Origin: Blattamonas nauphoetae | Lineage: Eukaryota; Preaxostyla; Oxymonadida | Direction of reading: 5' to 3' | Length of the DNA stretch: 64,000 nt | Assembly: GCA_033064195.1 (NCBI GenBank) | Contig: JARBJD010000149.1 | Span: 110,195-174,194, forward strand | Shown here: one piece after another, positions 54,668 to 64,000 of the stretch | How the letters are laid out: each line of letters opens with the position of its first letter | How positions within the stretch are numbered: position 1 is the first letter of the stretch | The notes under the pieces: model-generated | Databases searched by the model: none | What the model saw: only the letters and a program-made list of their open reading frames with translations | What the model was told of the DNA's origin: nothing | Translations under genes and position numbers: made by a program

Positions 54668-55884
54668 ATGAGAAGTTTCAGATCTAATCAATCCAAACCA
54701 ACATCGACATTAATTGAGCAAATCGAAGTGCAATCATACTTGCCAAAACAATGGGATTCAGAACCTCACATCTACTCCATCCAAAGTGCATCCAACAGAT
54801 CCACCTATGCCTTGCAGAATCGGATGAAGTTGAAGAGTTCCATTGTGTTATGATGGTCATGATGTGACTGAGTTTGCGAAGAGTCATTTGCGAATTGATC
54901 TCACGATTACTGTTCCAAATTTTCATCAGGTTGGTGACTCAGGACCTTACGTCGGAATGCACGGATGTTCTTTGGATATAAATCATCTTCAGATGCAATT
55001 CGAGACATGAGACTCGTCGACAGTCATGGAAACATCATTGACAACACACTTCAGAATAATCATGTTCACGAATCATTTCTGTATCACACATTCAAGTCAC
55101 GGGAAGAAGCCAATATGAAGCACTGTTACAGTTTGTGGGAAAATGTTCAGAGAATGGATCAGAGTGTGTGTGGATTCTACTATGTTCAATCAATGAGAGG
55201 TGTAAAAATCCTTGCGACAATTCCTTTAGTGATTCCATTTGTGAATCTCCTTCCACTGAGTACCTTTGACCAATATCAAATTCCATCTTTGGTAATTTAC
55301 GTTTGAGATTTCATTTGACAACAGATTCACTTGTGTATTGTCCTATTCAAACTTCAACTGTCATTCGAAATCAACCGAAGGTTCCATTGAAGTGTTTCAG
55401 AAAAGACTTGACAACCCTTTCGGATCTATCCAACGCATTCTTGATGTCTGAGGGTGACTTTTCTCCCGTAACACAGGAATTTACACAAATTGGAAATCCA
55501 GTTCTGAAAGTTAGCGATAAATACACTTATAAGGCACCTAGCACTGCCGTCGCAGAGATATTGACCAAAGAAGTCACCTGCACTGTTCTTTCTTCATCAG
55601 TTGATAAAGTCTCAACTATTTGTTACGGATATCAAATCACTGATGCAACAAAACAATCCCTCTTCAACATGTATTCAAAGACATTGTACGTCTTGAAAGC
55701 AGAAAGAATTGACAATCAATCATCAATCAAAGCAACAGCAATGGGGTGAGATCAAACATCAGTATCAAACTCAACAATCTCGAATCCCCAATGTGAACCC
55801 GATGAAGTCTTCAGAAATCCTCATTATGTTGGTCACTTCGAAATGCTAGGAAATAATTATCCCAATTTCCCAATGTCAACAATA

Positions 55885-57459
55885 CAGGGTGGTCACCCAA
55901 AACTTGGTCGGGGTGACACTTCTTGGAACATGCTATTCTAAGTCATTTCCTTGAATTTAGATGAGATACCTCATTTTGTCTTTGGTTAGCTCGTCGAAGA
56001 TCAGAGTGTCACACATCTGAATCTCGAGATGAGATGGGTGAGAGATGTCTCGACAGAAGAACTTTCCGAAAAGTGATAAAACTTATACAAACACAAAGAC
56101 TTGTATCTGAGTGTATTCAATCCTGTTCAGAAATGTTGTCAGAACAAAACAGTTCCTGGGGTGAGAAAAACTAAAATGACTTTGATGGTCAAAATAGAGT
56201 GTGCTATTGATAAAATTTGGTCAACCAAATCAAAATTCAGAATACAACAAAAGTTGAGAAGAAATTACAAAATGCGACGGTTAGATGTACTCGCCTTGAT
56301 TCTGAATTACCAGTTCACAGCGTCTGATCCAGTTTTCGAATACTCGGATTCTTTTTGCGGTGGTTTGCTCTGCCATGAATGAATCGATGTGTTTTGAGTT
56401 CTTCGTCTGGTTTGCTGTGATACCTTTCAGGCGCATCTTCATTTCTCAAACAGCCAGAAATCGCACGGGGCGAGATCTGGACTGTAAGAGAGGATGAAAA
56501 TTTGGAAAATAGAAGTCTCGAGAAATGTACGGACCAGCTTGGAGTTGTGGCAGGGCGCATTGTCCATATGAAGATACCGGACAAAATCGTTGATGTCAAA
56601 TGTGTCTTGCAAAGAATCTGTTTCCATTTCGTCCAAAATCTCGTTCACGAACACTTGAGCAGTAATTCCTTTCCCTCTGGGGATCATTCGAAGGAAAGTG
56701 AAATCAATTCCAAAACGCCACCAACATCGTCTTCCGCTGCCGATGTTGATTCGCTCTCTCACCAGTCGAGGTCGTTTGGGTGAAGCCAAACGAAAGAATG
56801 AGGGTTGTCCATTTGATCCAACTCTCATCTCCGTGATCAGATACTTCCATCCTTTTCGTTTCTCTTTGTTGAGAGTGAGTAGTAGATCCTGTGCCAGCTG
56901 AATGCGATTGGTTTTGAGAGTCTGTCAGAAGATGAGGGACCCATCTAGTGTAGCGTCGGACTAAGCCAAAATGTCCGAGACATTTTTTGATTGTTTGTGG
57001 ATGAAAACCAGTAATTCTCACATCGCTCGCAGAGATAATGAAGTGTCTTCAGCTAAAATTTGAGAAAGGGCGTTGATTAGAGTGAGGTTGCTTCTGACGT
57101 GATTGGGAACCTTTCCAGTAACTGAAAAGTGCCGTTCTCCAAGTCCTTCATAACTTTTCTGCAGGTTTCCAAGCACGGTTTATCGTCTGGGTAGTAGGAT
57201 GCAAGCAGAGAATGAGCTTCTTTGTAATGAAGCTGCATTCTCCAGCAAAAGTCTATTAAAGTCCGATCTCGAATACGAAATTCAGTTGAGGACATATGAT
57301 GGGAAGGATCAAACCACAAAGTCTAAGTTGAACCATTTTTAAAAATGAAAAACAAGCATAGAATGCAAAATGATGAAATGAACAGTCACAAAAGAATCAA
57401 ACCATGATTCCTGTTGAAACGCGAGAAAATGTCCGACCAAGTTTTGGGTGACCACCCTG
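55885..57459 (-). mobile_element. Mariner-family transposon, 1575 bp, TA target duplication
   Basis: Perfect 27-bp inverted terminal repeats (CAGGGTGGTCACCCAAAACT... at 55885-55911 and its complement at 57433-57459) flanked by TA on both sides (55883-55884 and 57460-57461). The empty site is visible in the intact capsid-like gene A of copy 1 near 2570. The insert encodes one minus-strand transposase. Confidence 0.92.
56390..57319 (-). pseudogene. Mariner transposase, frameshifted
   Basis: Reading down the minus strand from 57319: a helical N-terminal region, ITGFHPQTIKKCLGHFG (second HTH), GDESWIKW (first catalytic D), an RPRLVRERINIGSGRRCWW segment, HMDNAPCHNS (second D) and YSPDLAPCDFWLF (third D). 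By my count 33 residues lie between the last two Asp, one fewer than in classical DD34D mariners. At least three frame changes; the ORF ends FEK near 56440 with possible coding beyond. Not functional as assembled. Confidence 0.8.
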
Positions 57460-57944
57460 TATCACCAGAGTTTTATCAAATGATGATGGTGAATGGTGAT
57501 TTCATTGGTTGTTCCGCAACGGAAGAGTTTGAGAATTCAATTTGTTCAACTCGTGTGTTTGACTGTAAAAGGAAAGGATTACAAGAGAACAAAACCAGTA
57601 ACAGATGCAACTTGTTTTACTTTCATGGTTCCAACAGATCGAAGTGAAATCGCTGGTGGTGAAGAAGGTATTTCGACAGCAGAATCAGTCAATATTGTAT
57701 TCAGAGGAACACCAATCAATCAGGGTGAACTGGATCCATATTTCACATCAACTCCAGAAGGTCCTCCTCCACCAATTCTAGCACTACATCAAGCGACATA
57801 CTGGCTGTTCTGGATTGAAAATGGACAACCACGAGTGCGATATGTCATTGATCGTCGTCTCCAAGAAGCATATGAAGAAGTGAAGAGAGGTTAATGCTTT
57901 GCATTTCTAAGATGACGAAGTCATATTTCTAAATCGAACAAATA

Positions 57945-57972
57945 TTATATTTTATTTTTGTAGAAAACACAA
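57945..57972 (+). promoter_or_regulatory. AT-rich start box
   Basis: ATTATATTTTATTTTTGTAG, then eight bases and the ATG at 57973. Confidence 0.4.
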
Positions 57973-58374
57973 ATGGTGAAACGCTATTTCTCAATTCAAA
58001 TTCTCACTGCTCAACTCCTCCTGATTTTACCAATTCTCGAAACCAAAATATGTTCATTTCCTCGACTGTAAACTCATTCATGTGAAGGAAGAGATTACTG
58101 GTTCAACAATAGTGATTTCAAAGGATATTCCACAGCACATCACAATCCATGGTGATTGGATTCAGACTGATGCATTCAATGATTCATTTGTTGCTTTCTG
58201 TAACGAACAGATTGCGAAGCGAAGTGGGAATTAAGTACTCGACAGTCCATAGTGAAGATCTGGTTTAAAGACAGTTCTGGTGAATCAATTGAGATGGAAA
58301 CAACCGAGACCATCAATGGAAAAATAATCAATGAGTACTATGAATTTCTGGTTGATCTCATGTTGGAGTATTAA
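57973..58374 (+). pseudogene. Copy 2 homologue of the 136-aa protein, frameshifted
   Basis: Begins MVKRYFSIQ as at 2073 and ends YYEFLVDLMLEY then TAA. Frame changes near 58005, 58035 and 58225 disrupt it. Confidence 0.65.
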
Positions 58375-58424
58375 TGCTTCGCATTTCTATGATGACGGAG
58401 TCATTTTACTAGTCATTGTTTCGA

Positions 58425-59276
58425 TCAGGAGATTATATTTTGAATGAGTTCATATATGAGTGTCTGTTGTTGTCCGACAATGCTACTCAGTTCCTGAATG
58501 GCTTTGATACAGAAGCAAGAGAGTTCAGCATAATCAACTTGAAGACAATCTGGATTGGAATCATTCACGACTTCAGGAAATATTTCTTGGATCTGTTGAG
58601 CAATCACTCCAATGTGTTTCTTCTCACTTTCCTTCTTCAGACATTCACATTTCTCTTTGCAGTTCTTCAAGTGTTCTTCATCCGTCTCATTTTCAATTTG
58701 TTTTGTCACTTTGTTGATCTTTGAGTCGAATGTGTTGAATTGGTAGCGAACAATTTCGACTTTGTTCAGTTGTTCAAGAACATCAGGGTACGGTTCAATA
58801 TTTCTTTTCACTCTTCTGTCTGACAACTGGGAAAACTCCTGTTGTGGATATTGAAACACTCCTGAACCAGTATCCTCATCGTAGTAATACAAAGCTGGTG
58901 AGTCACAGGGAGACCACATAATTATGCCATCACCATTGAACTGAATTCCTGAAGTTTCTGAAGCGATTGTGAAATTGAAATGCCAGACTTAAATGTTGAA
59001 GCTGGATATGTTCCAGGATACTTCGGAAGTGATCCCTCTGATATGTTCCACTTCGCTCCATTCACATTGATCAATCCTCTTTCTGGTGTTGTAATACCAG
59101 CTGAACGTGATTGATCCATTTGTGCTCACTACTTTCTGAATTAAGGATATCGCTGTCTTGTGTGCTTCTGTTGTCTTCTGAGTGAGTCAATCACTGCCGA
59201 ATTCTCGTTGGTTGTTGAGAGATTACGATCAATCATTTTCTCAATCATTTGTGAGATTGTATTTTTGTCGATTCAT
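58425..59276 (-). pseudogene. Copy 2 homologue of the S74 fibre protein, frameshifted
   Basis: On the minus strand, from the ATG at 59276 (MNRQKYN) to about 58425. The C-terminal S74 domain is intact (LSDRRVKRNIEPY, HIGVIAQQI, FPEVV, VDYAEL). The coiled-coil and shaft parts have single-base losses, for example in the T and A runs near 58835-58850. The last residues differ from copy 1. It is immediately inside the right terminal repeat. Confidence 0.75.
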
Positions 59277-59305
59277 TTTGGTTGCTCTTTCATTGAAAAT
59301 AAAAG

Positions 59306-59452
59306 TTCAACTCCCTCATGAACATACGTCACCAGAACATTATTTCTGACATACTCAGAGACTAGCGAACAGTTCTCTTCTCTCATTGATTCAATTAATG
59401 CTTGTTCTGAATATACTCGACGTCTTTCCTTGTACATCGCAGTTGGATTCAT
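59306..59452 (-). pseudogene. Truncated terminal ORF (first 49 codons) in the right arm
   Basis: Matches codons 1-49 of the gene at 42514 and stops matching at the inner boundary of the inverted repeat. The early-type start box is also present (59453-59475). Confidence 0.75.
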
Positions 59453-60257
59453 TTAATACAAATTAAAAAATTCAAAAATAAATTTTCAATCGTTGTTTAA
59501 TCATTTGTGACTTTCCGAGACTTCGATCCTCTCATCGATGGGTTCGATCAGTCTTGTTTGATCAGAGAAAGTACTTCAATGGGACACGATCCTCTCTTCT
59601 CATTCCTGAATGCTCTTTACTGTTTCGTTTAGGTGTGTTTCACTTTCTACTATCTCATTTGTTCTCTCTTCTTTTTTTTCTCTTCATTCTCGTTCTCGAT
59701 CCTTCACTTTTTTCTTCTCCTCTCGTTCAGGTACACTATTATGTCTTATCTTCAGAGATTTCTTTTCTGACTTGTTTTGAACAGGTTTGCTCCATTTTTG
59801 AATTCATTCTTTCATAAAACTCTTTTTTGTACCTTCTCTGATCGAACCGAAAGTGACCTTCAGATCTGGTCGACCGTCGCTTCTTATCTCTCAAATGGAT
59901 GTTTCCTTCTGACAAACAACATGTTCTTCTTTTACTTTCATCTCTTTTAAATTTCTTTTCTGACCTCTCACCAACTGATCCTCTCGACGTCGATGAACTA
60001 TCGCGTCTTACTTCGAAAGTGACTTTCACCGAAGAATTTTTACTTGTTTGTTCTCTTTTTGTTTAATCTTTTCCTAAGACTCATTCTTGTACCGTCATTT
60101 CACATCACTTTTGTCTTCTCTTTTTCTCTCTCCACTTCACTCTTGGATTTTCATTGTCACTTCATTCTTATTTTCTCTTCATTGTCTCTCACTTTTTCAA
60201 AATTAAAGTTGAACATGAGTTCTAAAATTTTTGATCAACTTTTGGTGCTCGAAATTT

Positions 60258-61106
60258 GGGTGATTCTAAATGAAATGTTACTTTACACTATGGTGCGTTA
60301 CAAAAATTAAAATTGCACAATTTGCATTCATCTGCTTTCAGGACTGAAAAGTGCTAAATTTTGTAGATTTTGCTTTGATCGCGTTCGATTGAGCTCTTAT
60401 AGGATCTGGACATTTTATCACTTTTTTTCTTCACAACGTTTCAGAAATCAAAGAGGTGGTGGTAAACGACATAAAAACGGATTTGTGAGAGAAATGCGAA
60501 TTGAAAACATATATCATCCAAAACCGTGAAAAGCTTATTTTGGATATCTCCTTCAAACATAAAGATCTCTATGAAATTTCTGGTGTGTGTCAGAATGGCG
60601 TGTTTGTGACGTGGAAATGAAGGAACGACACTTTTAATGGTTTGCTACACAGAGGAGGACGGATCAGAAGAAAACGCAAGTTCACTGTGAGAAGAGAACA
60701 GAGACTACCAGATCTGAATGATACAGCTGAAGGAAAAGAGATGAAAAACTCGAAATCACAATAAAACATAGAGATGTCAAGTGTCATTGATAGATCTGAG
60801 TTGAAATAAAACGGACTTGGAAAGCGAAGATGAGAATATATACACTGTTCAAACGATGGAGGTCAGCTTCAAATGATGTGTTAGAACGAGGAATACTTGT
60901 ACAATTTTGGGGAACGTGTTAGTTTGAGCGAAGAAGGATCGCTGAAAAGAAGAAATCAGACGGAAAGATTGGATGAAGAGTCAGAAAATGGAAAACACCT
61001 TAATCATGTCAGATGAAGAGAGAATATGGGCGCTCTGAAAATTGTATTGAGTTTCTGCTCATATGACAGAAGAAATACGCGGGTAACAATTCATTTAGAA
61101 TCACCC
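60258..61106. mobile_element. 849-bp MITE in the right Polinton arm, 4-bp duplication (ATTT)
   Basis: Ends are inverted repeats of 24 bp with one mismatch (GGGTGATTCTAAATGAAATG...). ATTT flanks both sides (60254-60257 and 61107-61110). Removing it with one ATTT gives a continuous arm sequence. No coding sequence recognised. It sits at the same arm position as the pogo-like element of the left arm. Confidence 0.8.
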
Positions 61107-63440
61107 ATTTCTCGATCGATCGTCGATTTTGATTCAGAAGGTACGCCGCTTTGTTTTACTTTCTATTGACCTTGAATTCATGTTCTCCCTCTTTTGGCTT
61201 TTTCATTTGTTCTCTTCTCTTTTCATAAAACATTCTCTTGGACCTAATTTGGCTCTTTTTCTGTCTTCTCAGTTCTGGTACAGTACAGTGTTTTATCGTC
61301 TAGTTAATGTGGATCTGACTTGAGATTAACAGGTTTGTTCACTTTTTCAGCTCATTCTTTCCTAAAAAGCATTGTTGTACCAGATCGAAACGATCAAAAC
61401 AGTCACCTTCGAATTGGGTACACGATCGCGCTTTATCGTTCGCTGTATGTTGAATTACGGAGATGAACCTGGTGTGATCACGTTTTATTATTTGTTCACT
61501 TTTTAATTCCCATAGTTAACTTGATATCAATGATCCTCACATCTTAGGTACGGTATGGTGTTTTAGACTTTGAAGAATGTTTCACTGAAGGATTGAAACT
61601 GGTATCCTCTGTTTCCACATTCATTCTTTCTTAAAATCAATTTGTGTACCAGATAAAGTGGACTGAAGAGTGACCATCCAATCGAGTGAAGCGTTGCTGT
61701 TTATGGTCGCAAAGGATGTCTCACAACTGGAACCAAACTGGTATTCTCTTGTTTTTATTTATCTAATTCTAAAATTCAATTATGAACACAATAGAAACAA
61801 TCCACAGCGTCCGCTCGATATCAATTCTCAATTATGTTTTAAGATTCACAAGTATGTTTTTCTAAACTCAGTTCACATTGATTAGGCGACATTGGTTTCG
61901 TTCGCGCATAAAAGTCATTTTGTGACCTCGATCTCTTCATTTTACTCTTCTCGTTTCTTTCATTCCTCACTTCACTTTAGTGTTTGATTGCCACTTCATT
62001 CAGTTTTGTTTTGCTCTTTGTTTGTGAAATTTCGATTCACGCGATCATAAAACTCATTTCTGAACCAGGATCTCTTCATTTTTGATCGTCTCATTTCTTT
62101 CGTCCCTCACTTCACTTTATCGCTTAATTATCACTTCATTCACTATTGTTTGTTCTTTTATCCTAAATTTCGATGAACGCGTTCATAAAACACATTAGTG
62201 TACCTCAATTCTCACTTCATCCATTTCACCATTCACTATCATACTTGCTCACTTCATTGTACCTTGTTTCAATCTCTTTTTGTCAAATTAAGCAAAAAAG
62301 TCAAAAACAATGAAGACATAATGATGTGCGCGTGAGGTGTGAACGACGGAAAAAGGGTTGTGAAATGAGGTAAATGAGAGTGTCTTATGAACGGATAAGT
62401 GGTGAAATGGAACAAAGAAGATGAGTGATACAATGTGCTGAAATGAGTTTTGTTAAAACAAACATACGGACAAGATATGGGGAAAAGACGTAAAATCAAC
62501 TTTATAGAAAAGTACCGAACAAAGTGTTAAAAATTCAGCCACTCCCTCCTCAGAACGTGAGAAAGGGAGGATGATATGTGAAAACACATACAAAAATGAC
62601 GGTGACTGAAAGTGAGGTGAAAATGTGTGAATCAAAGGTGTGTGCAAAAGAGGACTAATGAAGTGGGAAAACAGGAAATCTCAAAAGCTAGCCTTAGGAC
62701 GCGAATGCGAAGAATTTAGAAGATCTAACGTTAAAAATGAAAATTGGCAAAAAGTGTCCGAAGGATCGTGACGTGAAAAGGTTCATACCTAAAGTCGCCA
62801 GAAGGCGTTCTTATCCAATCTAACACAAAAGGCGTCATAAGAGGACGATTCCTGAGCGAAAGATGATGGAAGACAGGGTCCATACCTTATCTCGAAATTT
62901 CGACTCGTAAAATCCTCAATGGGTCGGATCAAACTTTTTTCCAAAAGTGTTTTATATCCGCGAATCTCACCTTTCAAAATCGATTTTGTAATTTTAGAAG
63001 ATGTTTGAGGTGAATTTGAGACATAAAGGAGTGGTTAGTAGCGAAATCTGAAAATCGACTTTTGGTCCATTTTTGACCACTGTTCGGTACGTAGCTCCAC
63101 GAATTCTCAACCGATTTTCATCGGGATTGTTTTGATCGACGACTCACATCGTCCTCGACATTTTAGAATTATTTTCGATTTTTTCGAAGTGGTTCTCAAG
63201 TTGGATTCCGCTTTTTTTGTTCCGAGTTCAAAAGTGAAAACATCGAAAAGTGACAACATTTTTGGAATATATCAAAATTTGCTTCAAAATTGACGCTTAA
63301 AATGAGGTCAAAATATTGGACATATTTTGGAATTTAGGTCAAATATTGGCATCATTGAAATGGCCTAAATTCCTTTTAATACAAGATTTAGAAATGGTCA
63401 ATCGGAATTGACTTTTCGTTTCTGATTTCAACGACTATTT

Positions 63441-63929
63441 TTATGATGTTAAGTTGTCCTGTCCTCCTCACTTTCTGTCCGTCCTCCTCTTTTCTTGTCC
63501 GATTCTGAAATTGAAAGAAAATTGAAAATTTTGGATATTTCCAGTGATAAAAGTGCATTTTAGGATCGAATTTGGCTTGATTTTGCAAAAACGTGAAAAT
63601 CAACGAAGTCGATCCAACAAATCACATTGAGGGTTGATCACGGATCGAATCTTCTCGAATACTTTGTTTCCGATGAAATGTTGCGAAATACAGAATACGA
63701 AAGAAGTTAGAAGGAAGTGGACGGAGTAGTGATGAAACAAGCACTCTTCTTCGCCTTCGCACAACTTCCCTACCTCAGGTTGGGTCGGAACAAATGGAAA
63801 TAAGAGTGAAGATACTGCGGAATTCATCCGGTTAGCGTAGAAACCCGGGGAACAGCTTGACGTTGGCGAAATTTGATTTGAAATGAAATGGGAGAGATGA
63901 AGCAATCGATATATTATTAGAGTGTGTGA
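63441..63929. other. Flank to the right of the Polinton, no clear gene
   Basis: A pyrimidine-rich start (TGTCCTGTCCTCCTCAC) is followed by AT-rich sequence. A minus-strand ORF of 101 codons (63905-63600, ending INPQCDLLDRLR) has some protein-like character in its second half and might be a piece of a host gene, but I cannot support it further. Confidence 0.3.
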
Positions 63930-64000
63930 TGGGGTAGACGCGCGATCGTGGAAGGAGGGAATGTGCGATCGTGGAGAGCAGGGACGCGATCGTGTAGAGG
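63930..64000 (+). repeat. Start of a GCGATCGTG minisatellite
   Basis: Three units beginning GCGATCGTGGA/GCGATCGTGTA at 21-23 bp spacing (about 63942, 63965 and 63986) run off the window edge. The unit is GC-rich, unlike the adjoining Polinton arm. Confidence 0.6.

Larger units (their letters stand above)
54668..57894 (+). pseudogene. Copy 2 homologue of capsid-like protein A, split by a mariner
   Basis: Collinear with 3822-2143. The N-terminal part runs 54668-55882 with several frame changes. The mariner occupies 55885-57459. The C-terminal part continues from 57462 (SPEFYQMMMVNGDFIGCSAT) to the stop at 57894 (EVKRG then TAA). Copy 1 shows the uninterrupted site. Confidence 0.8.
37735..63440 (+). 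mobile_element. Polinton/Maverick copy 2, 25.7 kb, with three nested insertions
   Basis: Bounded by long inverted arms (37735-42660 and 59306-63440). It carries the Polinton signature set: protein-primed family B polymerase, retroviral-type integrase, FtsK/HerA-type ATPase and capsid-like genes. Without the three nested insertions it would be about 21.7 kb. No adenovirus-type protease and no separate penton protein were recognised. The arm ends share AAATAGTCGTTGAAATCAG; outside this I found no matching 5-6 bp direct duplication. Most genes have one-base indels relative to copy 1. The arms agree closely, which suggests they were homogenised or are young. Confidence 0.88.
59306..63440 (-). repeat. 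Right terminal inverted repeat of Polinton copy 2 (about 3.3 kb without insert)
   Basis: Inverted match to 37735-42660. It contains an 849-bp MITE plus its duplication, leaving about 3282 bp. Differences from the left arm are scattered, plus one block near 59870-59960 that is more diverged. It includes the mirrored 139-bp subrepeats near 61900-62200. Confidence 0.88.

Noticed and set aside
37735-63440. The long inverted arms as a CRISPR array or chromosome end
   Set aside because: Subrepeats are degenerate with no regular spacers, and the arms flank a standard Polinton gene set.

Overview
The window looks like nuclear DNA of an anaerobic protist, most likely an oxymonad (Preaxostyla) close to Blattamonas. 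This rests on recognising two protein families by eye: large secreted beta-helix proteins ending in one membrane segment plus a TKL-like pseudokinase, and long helical-repeat (armadillo-like) proteins. No search was run. Host-type DNA (about 7.6-36.5 kb) is clearly richer in G+C than the two AT-rich Polinton/Maverick (virus-like transposon) segments around it.

Layout. 1-7600: capsid-side part of a truncated Polinton (copy 1). It carries a short conserved ORF, an S74-type fibre protein, two paralogous capsid-like proteins, two small MAPG proteins and other small ORFs, nearly all intact. 7705-10132 (-): a host helical-repeat gene with a 31-nt intron, split by an 898-bp MITE with a TA duplication. 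11000-17964, 18453-22457 and 26661-31520 (+): three beta-helix receptor pseudokinases, the first with three homopolymer frameshifts. 23345-26342 and 32517-36432 (+): tandem copies of a helical-repeat gene, each with three introns of only 32-33 nt. The second copy also holds an 859-bp MITE. 36515-37714: a DDE_1 (pogo-like) transposase.

37735-63440: a 25.7-kb Polinton (copy 2) with inverted terminal arms of about 3.3 kb each once nested insertions are removed. Order inside: 129-aa ORF (+), protein-primed family B DNA polymerase with an embedded HNH-like module (+), unknown ORF (+), retroviral-type integrase (+), FtsK/HerA-type ATPase (-), structural genes (+), fibre (-). Most genes are frameshifted relative to copy 1. 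Three nested insertions are defined to the base: a pogo-like element (40076-41693), a mariner with 27-bp perfect inverted repeats inside a capsid gene (55885-57459), and an 849-bp MITE (60258-61106). The last part of the window holds no recognised gene and ends in a minisatellite.

How the parts fit. The Polinton genes form a replication/integration block and a virion block, with two different AT-rich start-site motifs suggesting early and late control. The host genes are alternating receptor and helical-repeat units, partly duplicated in tandem. The most notable observations are the conserved 31-33 nt introns, two unrelated transposons at the same position in opposite Polinton arms with 4-bp duplications, the paired capsid paralogues, and the predominance of homopolymer-length changes among the frameshifts, which could be decay or consensus error.
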